Below, in pieces: positions 1 to 8,845 of a DNA stretch of 64,000 nt; position 1 is the first letter of the stretch; each line of letters begins with the position of its first letter. A model generated the notes under the pieces. It saw only the letters and a program-made list of their open reading frames with translations. It searched no databases and was not told the DNA's origin. The DNA comes from Robertmurraya andreesenii (GTDB lineage: Bacteria; Bacillota; Bacilli; Bacillales; Cytobacillaceae): assembly GCF_030813005.1 (NCBI RefSeq), contig NZ_JAUSTU010000005.1, positions 124,001 to 188,000 of the forward strand, given 5' to 3'. A program made the position numbers and the translations under genes.

Positions 1-324
1 AATGGAATCGCCTTGCAAATGTAAAATAGAAATCTTTTTACCTTGGTCAGCAACATATAGCTTCCCATTACCTGTTGCTTTCATGAGGGCAGTCCCTTCA
101 CCTGTCAATGCTTTTTTGAACATTTTTCCGAGACCATGCTCTAAAATGCCCTCCCGTTCAAACTTGATGCTGCCGCGATAAGAAATCATCGACCCAGCCT
201 TCGCCCAAATTTGTCCGTTAAGGTTAATCTCCAGCATTCTTTGAGTTTCTAATTCAAATAGCCCCTCGCCTTTATCCTGCTGCTGGGTTTGCTTGACAAA
301 TTCCTCCATTGAATATCGACTCAT
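1..324 (-). CDS. AIM24 family protein (N-terminal part, cut by window edge)
   Basis: The first 108 codons of a gene running off the left edge on the minus strand. The start is ATG at 324, preceded by a good ribosome site (AAAGGAG). The product begins MSRYSMEEFVKQTQQQ, and the stretch around residues 40-50 (AKAGSMISYRG) is typical of the AIM24/DUF124 beta-barrel family. Family members are cytoplasmic in bacteria and their molecular role is poorly defined, so no function is claimed. It lies head-to-tail with mntR, 65 bp beyond the mntR stop. The call rests on family resemblance of the N-terminal half only. Confidence 0.7.
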   Translation of the reverse strand, partial: MSRYSMEEFVKQTQQQDKGEGLFELETQRMLEINLNGQIWAKAGSMISYRGSIKFEREGILEHGLGKMFKKALTGEGTALMKATGNGKLYVADQGKKISILHLQGDSI

Positions 325-389
325 ACGCCCACTCCTTTAATAGCGATTCTCCTAAATCATAAGCAGCCATCCATAAGAAAAGAACCCTT

Positions 390-815
390 TTATTCCTGCT
401 CCTCATTTCTCCTTTGAATTTCTCTTAATGCCTCAATTCGGCTTTCATCCTCTTCAAAAAATTGTACGAGGTCTCCAATACGATCAATCGCATTCCAGCT
501 TAAATGATGCTCTATTCCTTCGACATCGTCATAAATATTTTCCTCTATAACACCAATCGTTCGCAAAAGCTGCTCCAATAGATCATGACGGTAGACTAAG
601 CGCTTGCCAATTTTCTTTCCTTTAGCGGTGAGGTCAAATCCTCGATATTTTTCATATGTTAAATACTCATTTTTATCTAATTTCTGCACCATTTTTGTCA
701 CAGATGAGGGATGTACCGATAAAGCCTCCGCAATATCCGAAACGCGAGCGTAGCCTTTTTCTTCAATTAATAAATATATTTGTTCAATGTAATCTTCCAT
801 ACTTGGTGTTGGCAT
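390..815 (-). CDS. mntR: Manganese-responsive transcriptional regulator MntR
   Basis: A 141-residue DtxR/MntR-family metalloregulator that in Bacillus represses manganese uptake genes when Mn(II) is plentiful. The chosen ATG at 815 follows GGAGGGTG and gives the canonical start MPTPSMEDYIEQIY. The frame stays open 25 codons further upstream, but no ribosome site supports a longer protein. Metal ligands known from B. subtilis MntR are visible: Asp8 and Glu11 in MEDYIE, and the VEGIEHHLS motif with its Glu and His ligands. An N-terminal winged helix (residues 1-70, with VHPSSVTKMVQKL as recognition helix) precedes the dimerisation domain. Identity to the B. subtilis protein is very high by eye. 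No mntABCD or mntH genes are in the window. Confidence 0.95.
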   Translation of the reverse strand: MPTPSMEDYIEQIYLLIEEKGYARVSDIAEALSVHPSSVTKMVQKLDKNEYLTYEKYRGFDLTAKGKKIGKRLVYRHDLLEQLLRTIGVIEENIYDDVEGIEHHLSWNAIDRIGDLVQFFEEDESRIEALREIQRRNEEQE

Positions 816-982
816 CGGACACCCTCCAATATCACATTTTGCACAAGAAACCGAATGGACTTTGCATAAAGTCCACCTGATACTACCCAACTAATTGGTT
901 TCTCAAGATTGTCTAAGTAAAAGTTTACTATAGAAAGAAACGGGAGACAAGGTAATATAAGGGTATACAGCAACAGCGTGAT

Positions 983-3130
983 CTAAAACACAAATTTTAT
1001 TTTGTTGCCTTCAGAATCCCAGCTAAGCTTGGCATCAAATGATTTTTCCTTGCCTTGGAACCCCTGGATGACCTCTGTTAAACCCTCTGAAAGCAGAAGT
1101 TTCACCTGCTTTTGGGTAAGGGATTTCCCGAGGATTTTCTTTGAAATAGTAAAATCACAATGGTTTTTTTGATAATTGGAGCAGCCATAAAAGCCTCCCT
1201 TATCAATAACCGTACCGTTGCATTTCTTACATTTACCTAAGCTTGTAGGCTTCCGCTTTTGCTTCTGTTTCCCAGGAATGAAGCTTTCCACCATCTCCTC
1301 ATTGAACTCCCAGCTAGACGAAGCTTTTACAGTAGTTGAAATAAGATGGTCAATCATCTTATTGGTTAGCTCCATAAAATGCTTCGGGACAGCTTGTCCC
1401 TCCGAAATTTCCTTCAGACGCTGCTCCCATTTTGCCGTCATTTCTGGTGAGGCTAAAATCTCGTCCCCTACCGCTTGAATTAGTATTTTGGCCTTCGCTG
1501 TGGCATAGACTAGATTTTTGTGGACCTCGATGTATTTACGCTCCTTTAGCATCGTAATGATTCCCGCTCTCGTCGCTTCTGTCCCTAGCCCCTCCGTTTT
1601 CATTAACACCTTTTCTAGCTCTTTATCCTCGATATGCTTACCAGCTGTCTTCATCAAAGTAATGAGCTGGCCTTCCGTATAACGTTTTGGTGGCTGGGTC
1701 TTACTTTCCTTCACCTCAACCTTTGTTACCTTGCCCGTCTCACCCTGTTCAAGCAAAGGGAGGAGAGGATCCTTTTCCTTTTCATACGCAGGAATAACAC
1801 GACGCCATCCCTCTTCAAGCTGTACCTTTCCTTTTGATTGAAAGGTGGCTCTTCCATCAACAAGGGTGGTAATCGTCGTATACTCCGTTACGGACTTCCC
1901 GAAATGGGCGGCAATTAGACTCCTAGCAATTAAGTCGTACATTTTCTGTTCATCCTGGCTCAGCTTAGACAGTACTGGAACTTGTTCAGTTGGAATAATC
2001 GCATAGTGGTCCGTTACCTTCTTATCGTTCACAAATCTTTTATTATCAATGATCGACGCCAGTGGAAGGGGAAACAACTCGGAATATTCTTGGAGCTGCG
2101 AAAGCTTTGCTAAAATATCAGGAAAACCTTCAGCCTCTCCCTTAGTGACATATCGGGAATCAGAACGTGGATATGAGACCATTCCTTTTTGATAAAGTGC
2201 CTGCATGATATCAAGTGTTTTCTTCGGCGAAAATTTGAAACGACGATTGGCTTCAGCCTGAAGCGCAGATAGATTGTAGAGAAAAGGAGGCAAAAACTCT
2301 TTTTTCTCCGACAAGACTTCGCTCACTTCAGCCCCTTTCCCTTCACAAAAGGCAGCAATTTTTTCTGCCATTTCCTTTGTATCGATTCGGGACTCGCCAT
2401 CTTTCACCCATTTCCCACCATACTTCTTTTTATCGATTAGGAAGTTCGCCTGAACCTCCCAAAAAGGCTCTGAAACGAAGGAATCAATTTCATGTTCACG
2501 TTTCACGATCAAAGCGAGGGTTGGTGTTTGCACCCTTCCAACGGAAAAGACATCAGCGAATCCTTTTTGCTTCAATAACAGGCTGTATAATCTTGAAGCA
2601 TTCATGCCAACCACCCAGTCTGCACATGCTCTCGTGTAAGCTTCATAATAGAGATTCCTTGTATCCTCCTCTGCTAATAACGACTGAAACCCTTCATGGA
2701 TCGATTTGGGGGTTAGAGAAGATATCCAAAGTCTCTTCATCGGCTTTTTACACTTTGCTTGGCGAAGAATATTGCGGACAATCAGCTCACCTTCCCGCCC
2801 CGCATCACCTGCATGAATCACCTCAGTGACCATCGGATCCTGAAGGAGATTTTTGACAATCGTAAATTGCTTCCATTTGTCCTTAGAAACTTCATATTGG
2901 AATTGAGATGGAATTATTGGAAGGGTTTGTAGAGACCACTTTTTCCATGCAGGATCGTATTTTTCGGGGGGAACGAGCTGTGTGATGTGGCCGATAGCCC
3001 ATGTGACATAGGCGCCTTTGGGGAAAATTTCATTTGGCAAAATTTCAATATAGCCTTGTTTTCTTTTCATTTTATAAACCGAAGCAAGCGTCAAGCCCTG
3101 GTCCGGTTTTTCGGCAATAATAAGTTGCAT
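983..3130 (-). CDS. topB: DNA topoisomerase III
   Basis: A 715-residue type IA topoisomerase that relaxes or decatenates DNA by cutting one strand and passing the other through the break. The TOPRIM domain is at the N-terminus (Glu7 in IIAEKP, acidic cluster GDAGREGE around residues 108-115). The catalytic tyrosine is Tyr320 in MVSYPRSDS. A C-terminal four-cysteine zinc ribbon (CKKC...CSNYQKNHC, about residues 640-670) is followed by a short tail. Length is normal for Bacillus TopB. It is a single-gene unit between mntR and an M20 hydrolase. TopA would be the main relaxing enzyme and lies elsewhere, so this copy probably serves recombination or replication intermediates. Confidence 0.92.
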   Translation of the reverse strand: MQLIIAEKPDQGLTLASVYKMKRKQGYIEILPNEIFPKGAYVTWAIGHITQLVPPEKYDPAWKKWSLQTLPIIPSQFQYEVSKDKWKQFTIVKNLLQDPMVTEVIHAGDAGREGELIVRNILRQAKCKKPMKRLWISSLTPKSIHEGFQSLLAEEDTRNLYYEAYTRACADWVVGMNASRLYSLLLKQKGFADVFSVGRVQTPTLALIVKREHEIDSFVSEPFWEVQANFLIDKKKYGGKWVKDGESRIDTKEMAEKIAAFCEGKGAEVSEVLSEKKEFLPPFLYNLSALQAEANRRFKFSPKKTLDIMQALYQKGMVSYPRSDSRYVTKGEAEGFPDILAKLSQLQEYSELFPLPLASIIDNKRFVNDKKVTDHYAIIPTEQVPVLSKLSQDEQKMYDLIARSLIAAHFGKSVTEYTTITTLVDGRATFQSKGKVQLEEGWRRVIPAYEKEKDPLLPLLEQGETGKVTKVEVKESKTQPPKRYTEGQLITLMKTAGKHIEDKELEKVLMKTEGLGTEATRAGIITMLKERKYIEVHKNLVYATAKAKILIQAVGDEILASPEMTAKWEQRLKEISEGQAVPKHFMELTNKMIDHLISTTVKASSSWEFNEEMVESFIPGKQKQKRKPTSLGKCKKCNGTVIDKGGFYGCSNYQKNHCDFTISKKILGKSLTQKQVKLLLSEGLTEVIQGFQGKEKSFDAKLSWDSEGNKIKFVF

Positions 3131-3216
3131 TGAGGATCACATCCAGATTCATAATGTACATCCCTATTTTACCGTAATCGAAAGGTTTCGAGAATAGATT
3201 TCTTTCATTAAGGCAG

Positions 3217-3250
3217 AAAAGAGCCACTCCATTGGAACGACTCTTTCTTT
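3217..3250 (-). terminator. Probable intrinsic terminator after the M20 hydrolase gene
   Basis: Read on the minus strand, AAAGAG and CTCTTTT arms flank an imperfect, partly paired interior, just beyond the hydrolase stop. The hairpin is weaker than others in the window. Confidence 0.45.
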
Positions 3251-3254
3251 GTTT

Positions 3255-4391
3255 CTATGAAACTATCTTCGTAAGGACGATGCTGAGGATTTTGACGCCA
3301 TTCAGAAGGGCATCTAAATTGAAGCTCATGTTTGGGTGATGAAGACCTGGGGATAGATCTGTTCCAAGCCCCACCATTGTTGCCTGCAGTTGGGGAGAGG
3401 TTTCTTTATAAAAATGGAAATCCTCACCACCAGGCGTCACAGGTGGCGGAACCAACCCTTCTTCGCCAAGAACTTCAACAATCGCTTCTTCCACAATTTC
3501 TTCCATAAGCGGACTCGCTTCTGCTGCCACCATCGTTGCGATCGTTTCGAGATGGACCTCCGCATGATTAATCGCTCCAGCGTTTAAAGCAGCAAATTTG
3601 ACCTCTTTTAATAATGACTTCATCACCTCATTGGACTGTGCGCGAACATCAACGCCAAATTCAGCATAATCTGGGATCGTATTTAGATTCGCACCTCCCG
3701 CCTGCACCATGGTTACCTTGGCAGAAGCAGATACGGTTGGGTCAACTTTGATCCCTTGAATTGCTTGTATAATCGCACTGAGCGAATCTACGACATTTAC
3801 CCCGAGGTGAGGTCTCGCAGCATGAGCCTGAACACCCTTAATTTCTCCCTTTAACATCGTTGTTGCGCCATGATAGATGGCAGGTGAAGCTTGACCGAAT
3901 TTCATTTCTTGAATCGGTCTGACATGTATGCCAACTAAATAGTCTAGGTCCTTAATTATCCCTTTTTCGATGATTGCCTTTGCCCCATCTCCGGTTTCTT
4001 CGGCAGGCTGAAAAATAATTTTGATTAATCCTTTTGGGGAAAAGCCGATTTCCTTTAAACAGGTTATCGTATGAAGAACCATCGTCATATGACCATCATG
4101 GCCGCAGGAATGGTTCTCCTGCCATGTTCCGTCTACCAACTGATACAAAGCATCCATGTCTGCTCGAATGCCAATCGTTGGCCCATCGTTTTTGTTCCCC
4201 CAATACCCGATCACACCGGTATGATCAGGGAAGGTTTCATAATGGATCCCCAGTTCCTTGAGCTTTCCGCATATATATTTTCCCGTTTCTATCTCATTCC
4301 AGCTTACCTCTGCGTTTTGATGCAAATGGGCATAAGTAGATTTAATCAGGTCCTCATGCTCCATCACCCATTTGTGTATGTCTGTGATCAT
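3255..4391 (-). CDS. M20 family amidohydrolase / aminoacylase-type metallopeptidase
   Basis: A 378-residue zinc hydrolase of the M20D amidohydrolase group, which hydrolyses amide bonds of N-acyl amino acids or related small substrates in the cytoplasm. Metal-binding motifs are present: RADMDAL (about 76-82), CGHDGHMTM (Cys96, His98, His101), the catalytic pair EE (131-132) in FQPAEETGDGA, and a late His in GLHHPNMSF. The central dimerisation insert is typical. ATG at 4391 follows GGAGGTTCAAA. The gene stands alone and its substrate cannot be read from sequence. It resembles the B. subtilis AmhX/YxeP group, but I cannot say which is the orthologue, so no symbol is given. Confidence 0.85.
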   Translation of the reverse strand: MITDIHKWVMEHEDLIKSTYAHLHQNAEVSWNEIETGKYICGKLKELGIHYETFPDHTGVIGYWGNKNDGPTIGIRADMDALYQLVDGTWQENHSCGHDGHMTMVLHTITCLKEIGFSPKGLIKIIFQPAEETGDGAKAIIEKGIIKDLDYLVGIHVRPIQEMKFGQASPAIYHGATTMLKGEIKGVQAHAARPHLGVNVVDSLSAIIQAIQGIKVDPTVSASAKVTMVQAGGANLNTIPDYAEFGVDVRAQSNEVMKSLLKEVKFAALNAGAINHAEVHLETIATMVAAEASPLMEEIVEEAIVEVLGEEGLVPPPVTPGGEDFHFYKETSPQLQATMVGLGTDLSPGLHHPNMSFNLDALLNGVKILSIVLTKIVS

Positions 4392-4495
4392 TTTGAACCT
4401 CCAACATTTTATTTCGAACTGTAAAATAAAAATTGACTTTATTATATATTAGTGTGAATTTTTAAACAATGACCATTTTATTTTCCAAAACAGAA

Positions 4496-4525
4496 AAAAA
4501 GAATCTCGCCTTTTGAGATTCTCAT
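4496..4525 (-). terminator. Intrinsic terminator of the HD-GYP gene
   Basis: On the minus strand, GAGAATCTC pairs with GAGATTCT across a seven-base loop and is followed by seven T residues. It begins at the end of the HD-GYP stop codon. Confidence 0.85.
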
Positions 4526-5520
4526 TAATCATCCTCTATAATTCTTTCAATTTGGACAGCGGTATTATACCTTAAATCAATATGATGGCCGTCGACCTGA
4601 ATGAGACAACGAATCGGGTCATATGGATTGATCATCGTAATCGTTCCAATGCTACCATCTGTTAATTTCACTCTTTTTCCAACTAAACTATTCATCATTT
4701 TATTTAAAAAGGTGAGAACAATGGTCGGGTCAAGCTTTCCATAGGCGTCCCTTTGCATCTGTTTCATCACCGTATAGAACGGGGAGGCTTGATGGTATAC
4801 CCGTGACGAGGACATTGCATGAAAAACATCCGCAATTGCCACGATTTTAGCAAAATAACTGATCTCATCTCCTTGCAATCCTAAAGGATACCCCTTCCCA
4901 TCTTCGCGTTCATGATGCTGCAGGGCAATAAGGGCGATTCTATGATCAAGAGATTCTATATCCTTAAGAAGCTCATACCCATAAATGGTATGAAGTCTCA
5001 TTTCCTCGTATTCTTCTTTTGTCAGCTTTCCTGGCTTGTTCAATATTTCGGTTGATATTTTTGTTTTTCCGACATCATGCATGGAAGCACCAAGAGTAAG
5101 AACTGTCAAATCTTCATTTGAAAGATGGAGCCATTTTCCAATTAAATTAGCAATGATGCCAACACAAATCATATGTCTATATGTATATTCATCCTTCTCA
5201 TTTAACTCATAGAACAAATGAAAAATATGAGGGATTTCCGATGCCTGCTGGATCGTTGGCAATATCGATTCCTGAAACTCCTTAATTGGAAGCCTAGCAC
5301 CCGAACGCATATGTTTAAATATTTCTTCCATCTGTTTTGAGGCATCTTCAATTTTTCTACTAATCTCTTTTATCGTGAGACGATTATATGGATAGGTCTT
5401 ACTTACCGTTTGAGATTTTGCCTCTCTGTTTTCTTTGAGCGAGTCTAATAATTCGTCAATCTCCGATAAAGTCATAGGTGTTCCCTTGTTGATAAAGTTG
5501 AGGATACCGCGTCTCACCAC
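4525..5520 (-). CDS. HD-GYP domain cyclic-di-nucleotide phosphodiesterase
   Basis: A 331-residue protein with an HD-GYP domain, a metal-dependent phosphohydrolase fold that typically degrades cyclic di-GMP. Visible signatures are His148-Asp149 followed by GK (MHDVGK), the second-metal motif HHE at 202-204, and DGKGYPLGL (GYP at 210-212), then ADVFHAMSSSR. The N-terminal 60 residues are a charged helical stretch of unknown role, and the last 45 residues form a small beta domain (VGKRVKLTDGS). GTG at 5520 follows AAGGCGGG. ATG at 5475 (product MTLSEIDELL) after AAGGGA is an alternative start. It is monocistronic. With the GGDEF-EAL protein at 28.4-30.1 kb it suggests active c-di-GMP turnover. 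Confidence 0.87.
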   Translation of the reverse strand: MVRRGILNFINKGTPMTLSEIDELLDSLKENREAKSQTVSKTYPYNRLTIKEISRKIEDASKQMEEIFKHMRSGARLPIKEFQESILPTIQQASEIPHIFHLFYELNEKDEYTYRHMICVGIIANLIGKWLHLSNEDLTVLTLGASMHDVGKTKISTEILNKPGKLTKEEYEEMRLHTIYGYELLKDIESLDHRIALIALQHHEREDGKGYPLGLQGDEISYFAKIVAIADVFHAMSSSRVYHQASPFYTVMKQMQRDAYGKLDPTIVLTFLNKMMNSLVGKRVKLTDGSIGTITMINPYDPIRCLIQVDGHHIDLRYNTAVQIERIIEDD

Positions 5521-5745
5521 GCCACCCGCCTTCCATATACTGTTTATTTATGTAAATCATAACAAATTTTTCATCCCAACAACAGTATTTTTTTGGCAAG
5601 GTTGTGAAAAATGGCCTACGGGGGATTTTTCAGAATCTTTAGTTGTTTTTCTATTAAATTCGCTCTCTTAGCTTGACGGTTAAGTAGCAATCATGTATAG
5701 TAAAATCATCATTACTCAGAATATATTGGCGCATTTGGCAACAAT
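5521..5745. other. Intergenic stretch between HD-GYP and csp genes; nothing further seen
   Basis: AT-rich DNA between divergent genes. I see no coding frame with a ribosome site and no clear hairpin. It must hold the HD-GYP promoter, but I could not pick a convincing one. Confidence 0.5.
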
Positions 5746-5775
5746 TTGCACTTATATATCTAGTTTAATGATAAT
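5746..5775 (+). promoter_or_regulatory. Candidate sigma-A promoter for the cold-shock gene
   Basis: TTGCAC (5746-5751), an 18-bp spacer and GATAAT (5770-5775) lie 51 bp before the csp start. The predicted leader is about 45 nt, shorter than the long leaders of some csp genes. A strong ribosome site, GGAGGAAAAG, precedes the ATG. Confidence 0.5.
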
Positions 5776-5826
5776 ATATTTTTTTAGGCACTAGGTGTCT
5801 TGAAGGCTTAGGAGGAAAAGTTTATT

Positions 5827-6027
5827 ATGCAAAACGGTAAAGTAAAATGGTTTAACAATGAAAAAGGCTTCGGATTTATCGAAGTTGAAGGTGGAGACGA
5901 TGTATTCGTACACTTCACAGCTATTCAAGGTGACGGCTTCAAATCTTTAGAAGAAGGCCAAGAAGTTTCTTTCGAAATCGTCGAAGGCAACCGCGGACCT
6001 CAAGCTGCTAACGTCGTTAAACTTTAA
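5827..6027 (+). CDS. Cold-shock protein, CspA/CspB family
   Basis: A 66-residue single cold-shock domain, an RNA chaperone that binds single-stranded RNA and DNA and eases translation in the cold. The RNP-1 motif KGFGFIE is at residues 13-19 and the RNP-2 motif DDVFVHFTAIQ at 25-35. The residue composition is acidic, as in CspB/CspC/CspD. ATG at 5827 follows GGAGGAAAAGTTT. It is transcribed alone, with a terminator directly after. Its position next to ypeQ/ypeP matches cspD in B. subtilis, but paralogues are too alike to assign the letter from sequence alone. Confidence 0.95.
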   Translation: MQNGKVKWFNNEKGFGFIEVEGGDDVFVHFTAIQGDGFKSLEEGQEVSFEIVEGNRGPQAANVVKL

Positions 6028-6041
6028 TTATATAAGATATT

Positions 6042-6073
6042 AAAGGCTGGCATATCGTTGCCAGCCTTTTGTT
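6042..6073 (+). terminator. Intrinsic terminator of the csp gene
   Basis: AAAGGCTGGCA pairs with TGCCAGCCTTT across a six-base loop and is followed by T-rich sequence. Its far end touches the stop codon of the convergent ypeQ-like gene. Confidence 0.9.
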
Positions 6074-6248
6074 ATTCTAATCTATGACCAAAATCCCTTA
6101 TCTTTTCGCCAATCGTACACTCGGAAATGCAGAACCGGTGGGCATACGTTCTCCCTCGTTCAAGCTTATGATATTTATATAAAAAGCAACCATTGCAATA
6201 TCCGCTTAACAGCTCCTCCACCTCTTGCAGTATTTCTTTTCGATTCAA
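6072..6248 (-). CDS. ypeQ: Small zinc-finger protein, YpeQ family
   Basis: A 58-residue protein starting at a TTG codon (6248) with a good ribosome site, AAGGTGG, seven bases upstream. It has four cysteines in two pairs (CNGC at 18-21, then CISEC at 40-44) plus several His, the pattern of the small zinc-finger YpeQ proteins. The tail GEKIRDFGHRL is also typical. It lies 23 bp downstream of the ypeP-like gene on the same strand, the same neighbour as in B. subtilis, so it is probably co-transcribed. Function is unknown; a metal-binding structural role is inferred from the cysteines only. Confidence 0.85.
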   Translation of the reverse strand: MNRKEILQEVEELLSGYCNGCFLYKYHKLERGRTYAHRFCISECTIGEKIRDFGHRLE

Positions 6249-6271
6249 AAGACAACCACCTTACTTTAATT

Positions 6272-6925
6272 TTATATTTCCAATTTGCTATTGATCATCG
6301 TTCCCTCAAGAGCTTGGGTTGCAAGCTTGTCGGCCTCTTTATTTTGTTTTCTAGATAGAGATGTATACTTTGGCTCAATCCCCAGCTCACCAATTTTCTC
6401 CTCAATTCGATCAAGCCAGCGATTTAGGTTTTCCTCAAAGCATGGCCATTCGCCCTCTAGCTGCTTCAGCACCACCTGAGAATCTCCTTTAATTTCACAT
6501 GGGAGATGATGGACGCCTAATTCTTGAAGCTGATTCAATGCAAAATACAATGCTGCATATTCCGCTTCATTATTCGTATCCATTTCTTTAATAAGCTCAT
6601 TAGCCCGCAATCGATAATTCTTTTTTCCTTGCTTATAGTAAATCACTACCCCAAGTCCTGCCTCATTTACATTTTTGTCAAAACCTCCATCAAAATATAC
6701 AGTGATATCATGGGGCTCTTCTTCAATTTCGGCCGTCAGCTTACGCAACTCCTTCAGCGACCAGCTGCTGTTCATTTCATCCGTATAACTAATGTTCATG
6801 GCCTTTCCTGTCTTTTCCAGCTCCTCACCACAAGCAAGTGCTGTCTCAGAATCTAACCAATCTGACACAAAGGGAACGATTTTGCTTCCTTTAATTTTGA
6901 AATCCATCTCCAGTTTATATTTCAT
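6272..6925 (-). CDS. ypeP: RNase H-fold (reverse-transcriptase-like) protein, YpeP family
   Basis: A 217-residue protein with an N-terminal segment of about 70 residues unique to this family, then an RNase H fold (RVT_3 type). Carboxylates that would form the active site are visible: Asp in ITVYFDGGFD, Glu in NNEAEYAAL, Asp in IKGDSQVVL, and a late Asp in NKEADKLATQ. ATG at 6925 follows GAGGTTG. RNA:DNA hybrid cleavage is possible, but B. subtilis relatives are not the main RNase H, so activity is uncertain. The ypeP-ypeQ order, with the divergent ypdQ-like gene opposite, follows the B. subtilis arrangement. Confidence 0.85.
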   Translation of the reverse strand: MKYKLEMDFKIKGSKIVPFVSDWLDSETALACGEELEKTGKAMNISYTDEMNSSWSLKELRKLTAEIEEEPHDITVYFDGGFDKNVNEAGLGVVIYYKQGKKNYRLRANELIKEMDTNNEAEYAALYFALNQLQELGVHHLPCEIKGDSQVVLKQLEGEWPCFEENLNRWLDRIEEKIGELGIEPKYTSLSRKQNKEADKLATQALEGTMINSKLEI

Positions 6926-7108
6926 GATTCAACCTCGTTTCTGCTCGATTCATCCATCTATGGGATTTTTCTATTTTCATACTAAATAATTGTCAGAAAA
7001 AGCTGAAGTGATGTCATTTAAGATGTCCTTTTTTCCATCCATTTATGATAAACTATTTATTAGTTTAACTCAGTGAAGTACTCAAGTTTTAGTTTGGGAG
7101 GCAATGTC

Positions 7109-7507
7109 TTGATTGAAGTATACATTGATGGGGCAAGTGCTGGCAATCCCGGTCCAAGTGGAGCTGGGATTTTCATTAAAGGCAATGGGATTCTAGAAAA
7201 CTACTCCATCCCTCTTGGTGTGATGAGCAATCATGAAGCCGAATTCTCTTGCCTAATTAAAGCATTAGGGATCTGTCTTGAAAAGGGATATCGGATCGTT
7301 TCGTTTCGTACCGATTCTGAGCTTGTCAATCGCTCGTTAGAAAAAGAGTTTGTCAAAAATGCTGCCTACAAGCCTTTCCTTGAGGAAGCATTGCATTTAA
7401 GAGGAGAATTTGATTTGTTCTTCATGAAATGGATTCCGAGCGCAGAAAACAAGATGGCGGATCAGCTGGCTAGGGCTGGAATCCATAAAAACAGCGAAAA
7501 GAGGTAA
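7109..7507 (+). CDS. ypdQ: RNase HI family protein, YpdQ type
   Basis: A 132-residue stand-alone RNase H domain. TTG at 7109 is preferred because GGGAGG lies seven bases upstream and the resulting length equals that of B. subtilis YpdQ. An upstream GTG at 7073 lacks a ribosome site. The D-E-D-D active-site set is visible: Asp in VYIDGASAGNPG, Glu in NHEAEF, Asp in FRTDSEL, Asp in KMADQLA. It would cut RNA in RNA:DNA hybrids, but the B. subtilis relative is reported to be weak or inactive, so activity is uncertain. The DMT transporter gene follows after 5 bp, so they are probably one transcript. Confidence 0.87.
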   Translation: MIEVYIDGASAGNPGPSGAGIFIKGNGILENYSIPLGVMSNHEAEFSCLIKALGICLEKGYRIVSFRTDSELVNRSLEKEFVKNAAYKPFLEEALHLRGEFDLFFMKWIPSAENKMADQLARAGIHKNSEKR

Positions 7508-7512
7508 TTGCG

Positions 7513-8445
7513 TTGACGAATAGTAAATTATTTGCTGATTTATCTTTGTTGCTTGTGGCCCTTGTTTGGGGTGCTACATTTGTAATCGTCCAAAATGCAA
7601 TTGACCTGCTTCCTCCGATCACCTTTAACGGCATCCGCTTCCTCATTGCCACAATGATTTTGGGCGGGTGGCTTTTATTATTTGAGCGAAAACAGCTAGC
7701 TTTGGCAAACCGAAAAATATTTCTTTCAGGCTTCATCATTGGAGTTTGGCTATTTTTCGGCTATGCTACCCAAACGATCGGACTTTTATATACGAGTTCC
7801 TCAAAAGCAGGCTTTATTACAGGGCTTAGCGTAATTCTAGTTCCCTTGTTGTCATTATTGCTCCTGAAGCTACGACCGACAAAGAATGCGATTATCGGCG
7901 TGCTAGTTGCGACCGTTGGGCTGTATTTATTAACGATGACGGATATTTCCGCCCTCAACCAAGGAGACGCCCTTGTGTTTTTATGTGCGATAGCATTTGC
8001 ACTGCAAATTGTGTTTACCGGGAAGTACAGTAGTCAATTTCCCACCTTATTTTTGACCGTGATTCAAATTGGCACGGTTGCTGTTCTATCCCTTATCTAT
8101 TCTTTTTTATTTGAGGATTGGACATTAGCTTTTCAGCCAGCCATTATCTTAAACAGTTCAGTTATCATTGCCTTATTAATTACGTCCGTTTTTGCGACAG
8201 CCTTAGCCTTTTTTGCCCAAACCAATTTTCAAAAATTCACTACGCCGACAAGAGTTGCTCTGATTTTTGCCACAGAGCCGGTTTTTGCGGCGATTACTGG
8301 ATTCATCTGGGCACATGATCGCTTGTCTGCAAGTGCAATCATGGGATGCGTTCTTATTTTGGCTGGCATGATCTTTGCAGAGCTCCCGTCAGCAAGCATT
8401 TTCTACAAGCAAAAGAAGAAGCAAGAGAATACCTTAGGTACATAA
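7513..8445 (+). CDS. EamA (DMT) family transporter
   Basis: A 310-residue integral membrane protein with about ten hydrophobic helices arranged as two EamA repeats, the drug/metabolite transporter superfamily. Helix 1 (LLLVALVWGATFVIVQ) has the family's conserved W-G, and the second repeat ends with the conserved EPVFAAITG near residue 255. TTG at 7513 follows AGAGGTAATTG and lies 5 bp after ypdQ, so the genes may be co-translated. The substrate cannot be predicted; family members export amino acids, nucleobases or metabolites. A terminator follows. Another EamA gene lies at 19.7-20.6 kb and is not closely similar by eye. Confidence 0.88.
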   Translation: MTNSKLFADLSLLLVALVWGATFVIVQNAIDLLPPITFNGIRFLIATMILGGWLLLFERKQLALANRKIFLSGFIIGVWLFFGYATQTIGLLYTSSSKAGFITGLSVILVPLLSLLLLKLRPTKNAIIGVLVATVGLYLLTMTDISALNQGDALVFLCAIAFALQIVFTGKYSSQFPTLFLTVIQIGTVAVLSLIYSFLFEDWTLAFQPAIILNSSVIIALLITSVFATALAFFAQTNFQKFTTPTRVALIFATEPVFAAITGFIWAHDRLSASAIMGCVLILAGMIFAELPSASIFYKQKKKQENTLGT

Positions 8446-8451
8446 ACTTAG

Positions 8452-8484
8452 GAAGGCGAGTCGATTCATTCGACGCGCCTTTTA
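8452..8484. terminator. Bidirectional terminator between transporter and hypothetical gene
   Basis: AAGGCGAGTCGA and TTCGACGCGCCTT form an almost perfect hairpin with T-rich flanks on both sides. The two genes converge here. Confidence 0.8.
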
Positions 8485-8754
8485 TATCGTTAGAATGTTT
8501 TCTTTTCTAACAAACCTAATCGCCTCTTGTCTCGATGCGATCTGATTGGTGGTAAAGAGCTCTAACAACGAGATATAGAAGCTTCCATCGAAGGTTTTTT
8601 GAGCCTTCAAGGTTAGCTCGAGTGCTGTCTTGGCCATTTCTTCGGAAGCATTTGTATATTGCTTGCCAAAATAGATGAATCCGATGGCATCCTCGCCGAA
8701 CTGGAACCCCTTACTCCCTAATAATTGTAAATATTCCCCTAAATTCACAATCAT
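8482..8754 (-). CDS. Small conserved Bacillaceae protein, function unknown
   Basis: A 90-residue protein. ATG at 8754 is chosen because AAGGAGAGG lies four to five bases upstream; an in-frame start 18 bp earlier overlaps that ribosome site. The product starts MIVNLGEYLQLLGSKGFQ, is alpha-helical in character, and has no signal peptide, membrane segment or cysteine. It resembles a small uncharacterised Bacillus family that I recall as DUF6123, but I am not certain of the number. It is monocistronic, convergent with the transporter and divergent from sspL. No function is proposed. Confidence 0.7.
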   Translation of the reverse strand: MIVNLGEYLQLLGSKGFQFGEDAIGFIYFGKQYTNASEEMAKTALELTLKAQKTFDGSFYISLLELFTTNQIASRQEAIRFVRKENILTI

Positions 8755-8845
8755 GATTCCTCTCCTTACCATTATAGGATAAATTTTATCTTAATTTTCG
8801 ACAAATTTCTATGTTTTTTCAAAGAATGTCTAAAGTGCAGACATT

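Noticed and set aside
2377..2829. A 150-codon open frame on the plus strand inside topB
   Set aside because: It is antisense to a well-conserved gene, shows no family pattern and its composition is that of a complementary-strand shadow.
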